From Enemella dayhoffiae (GTDB taxonomy: Bacteria > Actinomycetota > Actinomycetes > Propionibacteriales > Propionibacteriaceae), in assembly GCF_002250625.1 (NCBI RefSeq), contig NZ_NMVQ01000001.1, forward strand, positions 186,001 to 250,000: a stretch of 64,000 nt of DNA, written 5' to 3'. The notes beneath the pieces are model-generated. The model was given only the letters and a program-made list of their open reading frames with translations, had not been told where the DNA came from and ran no database searches. The position numbers and the translations under genes are program-made. Shown piece after piece: positions 49,901-57,454 of the stretch (position 1 is the stretch's first letter; every line of letters begins with the position of its first letter).

Positions 49901-51516
49901 TGAGCACGCCAGCGGACTCACGGATCGTGCTGCGCGGCGGCTCGATTCCCCACGCAGACGGCGTACGCCGGGCCGACCTCGCTGTCCAGAACGGCCGGAT
50001 CAGGGCCGTCGGTGAGGTCGACCGCCGAGCCGACGACCTGGTGATCGACGCCGGAGACCGGTTGCTGCTGCCCGGGTTCGTGGACGCGCATTCGCACGCC
50101 GACGGGCTGCTGGGTGATCCCGAGGTGCAGCTGGCGCTGCTGCGGCAGGGGGTGACCACGATCATCGCCGGCCAGGACGGGGTGTCCTATCCGCCGGGGG
50201 ACGGGGCTTACGCCACCGACTATTTCGCCGCCATCAACGGACCGCATCCGGCCTATCGGGGCGACGGGGTGGCCGGATATCTCAGCAGTGTTGACGATGC
50301 GGGTCCGCTCAACGCCGCCTGCCTGGTGCCGGCGGGCACCGTCCGATTCGAGGTGTGCGGCCGCGACGAGGCGCCGGCGACGCCCGAGCAGACGGTCGCG
50401 ATGACCGCGTTGGTCGAGTCGGGGCTGGCCGAGGGGGCCGTCGGGCTCTCCACCGGGTTGGACTATGTGCCCGGGATTTTTCAACAGGCCAGCGAGATCG
50501 CGGCCCTGTGCCACCCGGTGGCCCGCTCCGGCGGGGTCTACGTCACGCACCTGCGGGGCGGCTACGAGGCCAACACGGCGGCCGGAATCGCCGAGGTGGC
50601 GGAGATCGCTCGCCTGACCGCAGCGGCCACCGGGGCCGAGTTGCCGGTGCACGTGTCCCACTTCCACGCCGACGCCCCGATCGTGCTGGATCAGCTGGAC
50701 AAGCTGGCCACAGCCGGGCTCAGTGCCACCTTCGACGCCTATCCCTATGTCCGCGGGTGCAGCCTGCTGGCGATGCCACTGCTGCCGCACGCGCTGTCGG
50801 CGCGACCGCTGCCCCAGGTGCTGGCGGCGCTGACCGACCCCGATCGGCGTCCCGCCCTGCGCCAGTCCTGCCTGGCCCGGGTGACGACCAGCGCCAGCCT
50901 CGGCACCGGTTGGGCGGAGATGATCACCCTGGCCCACGTCGCGGCCCCGGAGTTCTCGTGGACACACGGTTTCTCGCTGCGTCAGGCCGCCGCCCGGGTC
51001 GAGGCCGAACCGATCGATCTGGCCCTCGACCTGCTGGCCGCGGCCCGGCTGGAGGTGAACGTGGTGATGGCGGTGCCGCACGAGCGCGGCCCGGCCGAAC
51101 TGGCGCGGATCTTCTCCCGCCCCGAGCACGTGGGCGGATCGGACGGCATCTTCATCGGCGCCCACCCGCACCCGCGGGCCCGGGGCAGCTTCGCGCGCTA
51201 TCTGCGCGAGTTCGTGCGCGAGCAGCAGAGCTGGACCTGGAGCGACGCCGTCGCCCACCTGGCCAGCCATCCGGTCGACCGGTTCGCACTCGGCGAGCGC
51301 GGCCGGATCCGAGTGGGTTCGGTCGCCGACCTGCTCGTGATCGACCCGCACACGGTGGCCGACACCGCCACCTATGATCAACCGCTCGGATTGTCCGTCG
51401 GCATCGACGACGTGCTGGTCGCCGGAACGCCTGTGCTCCGCGACGGCGAGCTCACCGGCGCCCACCCCGGCCGCGGACTGCGGCGTACCCGAACCCACCA
51501 GATTTTCCCACAATGA
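49900..51516 (+). CDS. N-acyl-D-amino-acid deacylase (D-aminoacylase)
   Basis: A 538-residue amidohydrolase that frees D-amino acids from their N-acyl forms. The metal site is FVDAHSHADGLL; further segments are GVTTIIAGQDG, GLSTGLDYVPG, THLRGG and LPVHVSHFH, and the late Asp in GGSDGIFIGAHPHPRA. DADPVD-type ending (IRVGSVADLLVIDP) closes the domain. The ATG overlaps the previous stop. It would feed the PLP enzyme with free D-amino acid. Confidence 0.88.
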   Translation: MSTPADSRIVLRGGSIPHADGVRRADLAVQNGRIRAVGEVDRRADDLVIDAGDRLLLPGFVDAHSHADGLLGDPEVQLALLRQGVTTIIAGQDGVSYPPGDGAYATDYFAAINGPHPAYRGDGVAGYLSSVDDAGPLNAACLVPAGTVRFEVCGRDEAPATPEQTVAMTALVESGLAEGAVGLSTGLDYVPGIFQQASEIAALCHPVARSGGVYVTHLRGGYEANTAAGIAEVAEIARLTAAATGAELPVHVSHFHADAPIVLDQLDKLATAGLSATFDAYPYVRGCSLLAMPLLPHALSARPLPQVLAALTDPDRRPALRQSCLARVTTSASLGTGWAEMITLAHVAAPEFSWTHGFSLRQAAARVEAEPIDLALDLLAAARLEVNVVMAVPHERGPAELARIFSRPEHVGGSDGIFIGAHPHPRARGSFARYLREFVREQQSWTWSDAVAHLASHPVDRFALGERGRIRVGSVADLLVIDPHTVADTATYDQPLGLSVGIDDVLVAGTPVLRDGELTGAHPGRGLRRTRTHQIFPQ

Positions 51517-51530
51517 AAGGAAGAAACCGG

Positions 51531-51911
51531 ATGAGCAAGGTCGGAATCCACGCCCCCGAGGCCCCGCAGCCGGCCGGACCGTACAGCCAGGGCGTCATCG
51601 CCAACGGGTTCGTCTTCACCGCCGGCTTCGGCCCGCAGGATCCCGCCACCGGCAAGGTGGCCGACACCGTCGGCGAGCAGACCCGCCAGACGCTGCGCAA
51701 CGTGGCCACGGTGCTCGCCCAGCACGGGCTGACCCTGGACGACTGTGTGAAGTCCACGGTGCACCTGGCCGACCTGGCCGACTTCGCCGAGTTCAACGAC
51801 GCCTATCGGGAGTTCTTCACCGAGCCCTATCCGGTACGCACCACCGTCGGCTCGCAGCTGGCCAACATCCTGGTCGAGATCGACGTGGTGGCGGCGATTC
51901 CGCAGGACTGA
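51531..51911 (+). CDS. ridA: RidA family enamine/imine deaminase
   Basis: A 126-residue trimeric protein that hydrolyses reactive 2-aminoacrylate-type intermediates released by PLP lyases. Motifs are QPAGPYSQGVIANGFVFTAG near the start, and PYPVRTTVGSQLA with the catalytic Arg. AAGGAAG stands 6 bases before the ATG at 51531. Position after the dehydratase and deacylase genes fits detoxification of the lyase product. Confidence 0.92.
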   Translation: MSKVGIHAPEAPQPAGPYSQGVIANGFVFTAGFGPQDPATGKVADTVGEQTRQTLRNVATVLAQHGLTLDDCVKSTVHLADLADFAEFNDAYREFFTEPYPVRTTVGSQLANILVEIDVVAAIPQD

Positions 51912-51918
51912 TCGGCGA

Positions 51919-52305
51919 TCAGTCGAACGCGCGGCGGCCGTCCGCCGACAGCACGTCGAAGTCGGCGGTTCCCTCGTCGAGCAGGCCCCGCGCGATGCGG
52001 TCCAGGGTGGCGTACGCCGCAAAGACCAGCGATCCGCCGGTCGAGACTCGGCGTACGCCCGCTGCCGCCAGCTGGGGCACCGAGAGCGCCGTGGTCAGCG
52101 CGTGCACGTGGGTGAGCAGCTCGGGCAGGGTGACCGTCTCGTCGTGCCGGCCGAGCGCGGCGGCAAACCCCGACGAGGTGGTGGCCACCGCGAGCGCCCC
52201 GGCCCGTTGCAGCAGCTTCGCCGAGCCGACGTCCCAGGCGTTCGGCAGCACGAAACAGCCACCGGCATGGAGATCGGAGAACCTGGCCCGAAGCTCCGGC
52301 GTCAT
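51919..52305 (-). CDS. Isocitrate lyase/PEP mutase-like protein with large internal deletion
   Basis: A 128-residue open frame. Residues 1-75 match the start of the family (VLPNAWDVGSAKLL, LAVATTSSGFAAALG), and residues 76-128 match its end (SVPQLAAAGVRRVSTGGSL, then YATLDRIARGLLDEGT). The middle of about 120-130 residues, with the metal-binding acidic residues, is missing, against a usual length of 250-280. The junction reads ALSVPQLA, where both flanks of a full protein often carry an SVP sequence, as if a deletion had joined two short repeats. Activity is not expected. Confidence 0.65.
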   Translation of the reverse strand: MTPELRARFSDLHAGGCFVLPNAWDVGSAKLLQRAGALAVATTSSGFAAALGRHDETVTLPELLTHVHALTTALSVPQLAAAGVRRVSTGGSLVFAAYATLDRIARGLLDEGTADFDVLSADGRRAFD

Positions 52306-52330
52306 TGGCCGAGCCTAACCGGGCCTCGCC

Positions 52331-52990
52331 TCACCCGGCCGGCAGCAGCCGGACCCGGTCGCCGGCCGCCTGGAAGCGCACCGCGGCCAGATTGGCCACC
52401 ACCGCATCCGCCACCAACTCCGTCGCCGGGGTGGTGGTGACCACGGCCAACCGGGCACAGCCCGCCGCGGCAGCCGCCTGCAGCCCCTTGGGCGCGTCCT
52501 CCACCACCAGGCAGTCGGCCGGGTCGACACCCAGCCGCTCGGCGGCCTTCAGGAAGGGGTCGGGTGCGGGTTTGCCGCGGCTCACGTCATCGACGGTGAC
52601 CAGGACCGCGGGGGCCTCGATCCCGGCCGCGGCGAGCCGGGCGCGGGCCAGCGGGGCGCTGCACGAGGTGGCGATGGCGGCCCGCTCTGCCGGGACGTCG
52701 GCGAGGGCGGCGACCGCACCGGGCAGCGGGACCACGTCGGTCACGTCGTCGAGCTCGAGGGCGTTGATCCGCTCGATCGCCGCCTGGGCACGAGCCGCGG
52801 GCACCAGCTGACGGACCACGTCGCCGGAGGGTACGCCGTGGAATCCCTGCAGCTGTTGCTCGGTGATCTCGAACTCGATCGCCCAGCTGGTCCAGGAGCG
52901 GACGATCGCCGCGGTCGAGTCGACCAGGGTCCCGTCCATGTCGAAGATCACGGCCGCGAAATCGCGGTTGAACAGTTCTGAATGCGCCAC
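52331..52990 (-). CDS. HAD-superfamily sugar-phosphatase-like hydrolase
   Basis: A 219-residue HAD phosphatase of the beta-phosphoglucomutase/YfbT subgroup. Motif I is IFDMDGTLVDS, motif II ATSCSAPL, motif III the Lys in SRGKPAPDPF, and motif IV VVEDAPKGLQAA. Substrates are probably small phosphorylated metabolites. GTG 52990 is taken as start because the fold begins 12 residues later; a reading from 53065 adds sequence with no family match. Convergent in organisation with nothing; the ParA-like gene is divergent. Confidence 0.85.
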   Translation of the reverse strand: MAHSELFNRDFAAVIFDMDGTLVDSTAAIVRSWTSWAIEFEITEQQLQGFHGVPSGDVVRQLVPAARAQAAIERINALELDDVTDVVPLPGAVAALADVPAERAAIATSCSAPLARARLAAAGIEAPAVLVTVDDVSRGKPAPDPFLKAAERLGVDPADCLVVEDAPKGLQAAAAAGCARLAVVTTTPATELVADAVVANLAAVRFQAAGDRVRLLPAG

Positions 52991-53090
52991 CGGACGATTC
53001 TCACAACTCCAGCGCCCCTGTGACGAATCGCATTCCCTGTGATTCGTGATGCTAGGTTTGTCCACGGTTTGGCAGGGACCGGAGGGGACA

Positions 53091-54485
53091 ATGACCGACA
53101 GTTCGGCTCATGGAGACGCCAGTATGCCCGAGGAAACCACGGAGCGTCGGTTCGGGCGTCGCAGTTGGGGACCCGAGGACGACTCGGAGCTCACTGTCGA
53201 CGACCCCACCGAAGACAGCGACGCCGCCAGCGCCCGCGCGCACCACGCCGCCCGGGCCGCCGAGCAGGAGTCCCGCGAGAATCGGCAGCAGGCCGACACC
53301 CCCGTCGACGAACAGGCGCGTCCGCAGGAGCCGGCCAGCCAGCGCTCCGAGCAGGAGTCGGCGCCGCAGCAGTCGCCCCGCCAGGCGCAGCAGGAGTCGG
53401 CCCAGCACCAGTCGGCGACCGAGCAGCCGGACGGGCCGCAGACCCGGGCGCCACGCCAACCGGCCGCGCTCGGAAACCAGGAGCGGACGCCCGGCAACCG
53501 CCCCGAGCCCCGCTCGCAGAAGCGGGCGGCCCGGACCGGCGCCGAGACCCGCAGGCCCCGGGAGGAAACCGGCAACCGCTATTCGGCCGGCGACCTGATC
53601 GCCCAGCTCACCCCGGCCGCGCAACCGCGGGCGAAAGCGGGCTGGCGATCCCGGCTGCGGCTGGGGCCGACCCAGCGCGAACTCGACGAGAACCGCGACA
53701 CCGAGGTCACCAAGACCGTGTTCACCCGGCCGGTGACGATCATGGTGGCCAATCCCAAGGGCGGGTCGGGCAAGACCCCGACGGCGCTGCTGCTGGCGGC
53801 CGCGTTCGGCCTGGCCCGCGGCGGGGGCGTGGTCGCCTGGGACAACAACGAACTCCGCGGCACGATGCCCGATCGCTCGGAATCCCCACACCGGCGCAAC
53901 GTCCGCCACCTGCTCGGTGCGATGGACCGGTTGAGCCGCAGTGACGCCCACTTCACCGACCTGGCCCATTTCCTGAACCACCAGGCCAGCGGCACGTTCT
54001 ATACCCTCGGCTCGGCGCAGACCGCCGACCGCGTGATCAGCGACGAGGACTTCGACCTCGTGCACAACGTGTTCGCGCGGTTCTTCCAGGTGATCGTGGT
54101 CGACACCGGCAACAACGAGGCCGCCCCCAACTGGGTGTCGGCCGCCGAGGTGGCCGACTGCCTGGTGGTGCCCACCAAGTGGCGCTCCGACAGCCTGATT
54201 CCGGCGGCGCGGATGCTGGAAACCTTGCAGGACAGCAATCCCGAGCTGCTGCGGCGTACTGTGATCGCCGCCACCAACGGGCCCGCCGACGTGCAGGCGA
54301 AGGTGAAGGCGAACGGCGCCTCCTGGTTCGGGTCGGCGCACCCGATCGTGGAGCTGCCGACTGATCCCCACCTGGCCGAGGGCGGGGTGATCGACCATGC
54401 CAAGCTCAGGCCGGCCACCCGCCGCGCGGCCCTGCACCTGGCCGCCGAGGTCGCCCGACGACTCGTCGACACCGACCTGGACTGA
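53091..54485 (+). CDS. ParA/MinD-like ATPase with long disordered N-terminus
   Basis: A 464-residue protein. Residues 1 to about 200 are hydrophilic and rich in Gln, Glu, Arg, Pro and Ala. The ATPase domain starts near residue 215 with VTIMVANPKGGSGKTPTALL: the deviant Walker A lysine (KGG) is present, but Pro follows the GKT where Thr is usual. Switch I would be AWDNNELRGTM and Walker B VIVVDTGNN. No ParB or FtsK-type partner is adjacent. GGAGGGG precedes the ATG. Related proteins occur in type VII secretion and septum loci, but nothing here links it to either. Confidence 0.75.
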   Translation: MTDSSAHGDASMPEETTERRFGRRSWGPEDDSELTVDDPTEDSDAASARAHHAARAAEQESRENRQQADTPVDEQARPQEPASQRSEQESAPQQSPRQAQQESAQHQSATEQPDGPQTRAPRQPAALGNQERTPGNRPEPRSQKRAARTGAETRRPREETGNRYSAGDLIAQLTPAAQPRAKAGWRSRLRLGPTQRELDENRDTEVTKTVFTRPVTIMVANPKGGSGKTPTALLLAAAFGLARGGGVVAWDNNELRGTMPDRSESPHRRNVRHLLGAMDRLSRSDAHFTDLAHFLNHQASGTFYTLGSAQTADRVISDEDFDLVHNVFARFFQVIVVDTGNNEAAPNWVSAAEVADCLVVPTKWRSDSLIPAARMLETLQDSNPELLRRTVIAATNGPADVQAKVKANGASWFGSAHPIVELPTDPHLAEGGVIDHAKLRPATRRAALHLAAEVARRLVDTDLD

Positions 54486-54591
54486 GTCTGAGGTGGAAAC
54501 GGCCCTGAGGTGGAACCTTCCACCTGACAACGCCGCGGGGCGGGTGCCTAGCGTGGGGGTCGTCCATCACTCCCAGAGCGAAGGAAGATCG

Positions 54592-55115
54592 ATGTCCCGC
54601 ACCATCCGACGCGCGACCATCGGCCTCGTGGCCGCCGCCGCGCTGGCCACCCCCTGACGGTCGCGTCCACCCAGGCGTACGCCGGCACCGCCGGTGGCTG
54701 TACCACCAGCGACCCCAAGTCCTGCCTCGACCACTACCCCCGCTCCGGCAGCGTGCTGCCGCGGCAGCGGGAGAATGCCCGCACGATCATCGCCGTCGGC
54801 AAGGGGCACGGCGTGCCCCAGCGCGGCCAGGTGGTGGCGATCGCCACCGCCCTGCAGGAGTCGCACCTGTGCAACCTGCGCTTCGGTGATCGTGACTCGG
54901 TCGGGCTGTTCCAGCGGCGCACCAGCGTCGGCTGGGGCAGCGTTGCCGAGATCAACCACACCGTCAAGTCGTCGCGCGCGTTCCATGGCGTGGCGTCGCA
55001 CACCAGCAACGGCGGCCTGCTGGACATCCGCGGCTGGCAGCAGATGTCCATCACGCAGGCGGCGCAGGCCGTCCAGTGCCGAAACAAGTTGCGGAGTGAG
55101 CACTCACTCACTTAG
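54592..55115 (+). pseudogene. Frameshifted secreted transglycosylase-like protein
   Basis: The first frame encodes a signal peptide (MSRTIRRATIGLVAAAALATP) and stops at 54657. The next frame continues from ASTQAYAG with a secreted domain: ARTIIAVGKGHGVPQRGQVV, ALQESHLCNLRFGDRDSVGL, FQRRTSVGWGS and WQQMSITQAAQAVQ, a lysozyme-like fold often found in actinobacterial cell-wall hydrolases. One extra C in the CCCCC tract at 54650-54654 would restore a continuous protein of about 174 residues with a normal signal peptide. GAAGGA lies upstream of the ATG. It may be a true mutation, a slipping homopolymer or a sequence error. Confidence 0.65.
55094..55109. promoter_or_regulatory. TetR-type operator upstream of the ABC exporter operon
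   Basis: GAGTGAG-CA-CTCACTC is a perfect inverted repeat 16 bases upstream of the tetR start and partly inside the end of the preceding pseudogene. Such GTGAGTG-type palindromes are common targets of TetR proteins that control exporter operons (family knowledge). Self-control of tetR-ABC-ABC is inferred. Confidence 0.6.
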
Positions 55116-55124
55116 CGTGGCAGG

Positions 55125-55727
55125 GTGACTCCCAGAGCCCCGGCCATGCCGCCCGAGGAACGCCGCCGGTCGCTGATCGCGGCTACCCTGCCGTTGCTCC
55201 GCGAGCGCGGCGGCCAGATCAGTACCGCCGAGATCGCCCGGGCGGCCGGGGTCGCAGAGGGCACCATCTTTCGCGTGTTCGAGAGCAAGGACGAGCTTCT
55301 CGGCGAGTGCGTCGCGCACGCGATGGACCCCGCCCCACTGATCGCCGACCTGGCCGTCATCGACTGCTCGGCCGGCCTCGAGCGACGACTGGTCGAGGTG
55401 GTGCGGCTCTGGCAGGCGCGGGTGCTCGAGATCAGCGGGTTGATGGCGGCGATGTACGCCACCGGCGCGGGCCCGTCGCTGAAGCATCGCCCGCACAGCC
55501 GGGCCGAGCACCAGGCGCACAGCGACCGGCTGGTGGCGGCGATCGCCGAGGTGATCGAACCGGATGCCGACCAGCTGACGCTCAGCGCGGCAGAGGCGGC
55601 CTCGCTGGTCCGTTCGATGGCGTTCGCCACCTCCCACCCGATGATCTCCGACCACGCCGTGACCGATCCGGAACTGGTCGTCCGCATCCTGCTGCACGGC
55701 ATGACCAGTCAGGGGCCGTCATGCTGA
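55125..55727 (+). CDS. TetR-family regulator of the ABC exporter
   Basis: A 200-residue regulator with N-terminal helix-turn-helix ISTAEIARAAGVAEGTIFRV followed by FESKDEL, and a helical effector domain. GTG start preceded by CAGGG only; the operator palindrome lies just upstream. The ABC gene begins inside its last codons, so the three genes form one operon. Likely represses the exporter until its substrate binds. Confidence 0.88.
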   Translation: MTPRAPAMPPEERRRSLIAATLPLLRERGGQISTAEIARAAGVAEGTIFRVFESKDELLGECVAHAMDPAPLIADLAVIDCSAGLERRLVEVVRLWQARVLEISGLMAAMYATGAGPSLKHRPHSRAEHQAHSDRLVAAIAEVIEPDADQLTLSAAEAASLVRSMAFATSHPMISDHAVTDPELVVRILLHGMTSQGPSC

Positions 55728-57454
55728 TCCGCCTCTCCCGCCGCTTCCTGGCGCCCTATGCCGGACTGCTCGCGGTGGTCGTGGTGCTGCAGCTGATCGG
55801 CACCCTGGCCTCGCTGTGGCTGCCCACGCTCAACGCGTCGATCATCGACGACGGGGTGGTCCGCGGCGACATCGGCCACATCTGGCGCCTCGGCCTGGCG
55901 ATGCTCGGGGTCAGCCTGCTCCAGGTGGCCTGCGCGATCACCGCGACCCGGTTCGGCGCGATGACAGCGATGCGCTTCGGTCGCGACGTCCGCGCGGCGC
56001 TGTTCGGAAGGGTGCTCTCCTTCTCCACCAGGGAGGTGAACCAGTTCGGCGCCCCCTCGCTGATCACCCGCAACACCAACGACGTGCAGCAGGTGCAGAT
56101 GCTGATCGTGATGATGTGCACCATGGTGGTCGCGGCGCCGATCACGATGATCGGCGGCGTGGTGATGGCCCTGCGCGAGGACCCGGGACTGACCCTGCTG
56201 CTCGCCGTCGCCGTGCCGGCGCTCGGTGCGGTGATGGTGCTGCTGATCACCCGGATGAGCCCCCTGTTCCGCACCATGCAGACCCGGATCGACACGCTCA
56301 ACCGAATCCTGCGCGAACAGATCAGCGGCATCCGGGTGGTGCGCGCGTTCACCCGGGAGGCCCACGAGACGAAGCGTTTCCAACGGGCCAACGACGACCT
56401 GACCCAGACGGCCACCAGCGTCGGACGGTTGATGGCGCTGATGTTTCCCACGGTCACGTTCGTGCTGAACGCGTCCTCGGTCGCGGTGATCTGGTTCGGC
56501 GCCCACCGGATCGCCTCCGGCGATCTCCAGGTCGGGCAGCTGACCGCCTTCCTCACCTATCTGATCCAGATCCTGATGGCGGTGATGATGGCCTCGTTCA
56601 TGCTGTTCATGGCGCCGCGCGCCTCCGTCTGCGCAGAGCGGATCAGCGAGGTGCTGGACACCGAGACCTCCGTCCGGCCTCCCGCCGAAGCGGTACGCCC
56701 GGCGCACACCCGCGGCGAGGTGCGATTCTCGGGCGTCGGGTTCAGCTATCCGGGCGCGGAGCGCTCGGTGCTGCGCGACATCGACCTGCTCGTCGAGCCT
56801 GGGCGTACCACCGCCATCATCGGCTCCACCGGCGCCGGCAAGTCCACCCTGGTCAACCTGGTGCCACGGTTGTTTGACGCGACCGCCGGCAGCGTCGAGG
56901 TGGACGGCGTCGACGTACGCCGACTCGACCCCGAGGAGTTGTGGCGGCGGATCGGGCTGGTCCCCCAGAAACCCTTTCTGTTCAGCGGTACCGTCGCCTC
57001 CAACCTGCGCCACGGCAATCCCGACGCCACCGACGAGGAGCTGTGGGAGGCGCTGCGGGTCGCCCAGGCCGACGACTTCGTTGCGGCGATGGACGGTGGC
57101 CTGGCGGCGAGCATCAGTCAGGGCGGCACCAACGTGTCCGGCGGTCAGCGGCAGCGGCTGTCGATCGCCCGGGCGCTGGTGAAGAAGCCCGAGATCTATC
57201 TGTTCGACGACTGCTTCTCCGCACTCGACGTGGCCACCGACGCCCGGCTGCGCGCCGCCCTGCGGCCGCAGACCCGGCAGACGGCGATCCTGCTGGTCGC
57301 CCAGCGGGTGTCCACGATCGTGGAGGCCGATCAGATCGTCGTGCTCGAGGACGGTGCGATCGTCGGACGGGGCCGGCACGAGGAGCTGCTGCGCGAGTGT
57401 CCCACCTATGCGGAGATCGTGGACTCCCAGCTGAGCGCGGAGGAGGCGGCATGA
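55721..57454 (+). CDS. Heterodimeric ABC exporter, half-transporter with degenerate ATP site
   Basis: A 577-residue half-transporter: six membrane helices in residues 1-310 and an ATPase domain from about 335. Walker A is GSTGAGKST, signature VSGGQRQR, Walker B IYLFDDCFSALD and the switch region VAQRVST. The catalytic Glu after Walker B is Asp and the switch His is Gln, which makes the site formed with its own Walker motifs poorly active, as in one half of heterodimers such as TM287/288 or LmrCD. It overlaps the second half-transporter by ATGA. Confidence 0.92.
   Translation: MLIRLSRRFLAPYAGLLAVVVVLQLIGTLASLWLPTLNASIIDDGVVRGDIGHIWRLGLAMLGVSLLQVACAITATRFGAMTAMRFGRDVRAALFGRVLSFSTREVNQFGAPSLITRNTNDVQQVQMLIVMMCTMVVAAPITMIGGVVMALREDPGLTLLLAVAVPALGAVMVLLITRMSPLFRTMQTRIDTLNRILREQISGIRVVRAFTREAHETKRFQRANDDLTQTATSVGRLMALMFPTVTFVLNASSVAVIWFGAHRIASGDLQVGQLTAFLTYLIQILMAVMMASFMLFMAPRASVCAERISEVLDTETSVRPPAEAVRPAHTRGEVRFSGVGFSYPGAERSVLRDIDLLVEPGRTTAIIGSTGAGKSTLVNLVPRLFDATAGSVEVDGVDVRRLDPEELWRRIGLVPQKPFLFSGTVASNLRHGNPDATDEELWEALRVAQADDFVAAMDGGLAASISQGGTNVSGGQRQRLSIARALVKKPEIYLFDDCFSALDVATDARLRAALRPQTRQTAILLVAQRVSTIVEADQIVVLEDGAIVGRGRHEELLRECPTYAEIVDSQLSAEEAA

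Noticed and set aside
51919-52305. Phosphonate biosynthesis PEP mutase (PepM)
   Set aside because: The protein lacks the catalytic core and there is no phosphonopyruvate decarboxylase; the match is to the broad ICL/PEP-mutase family only.
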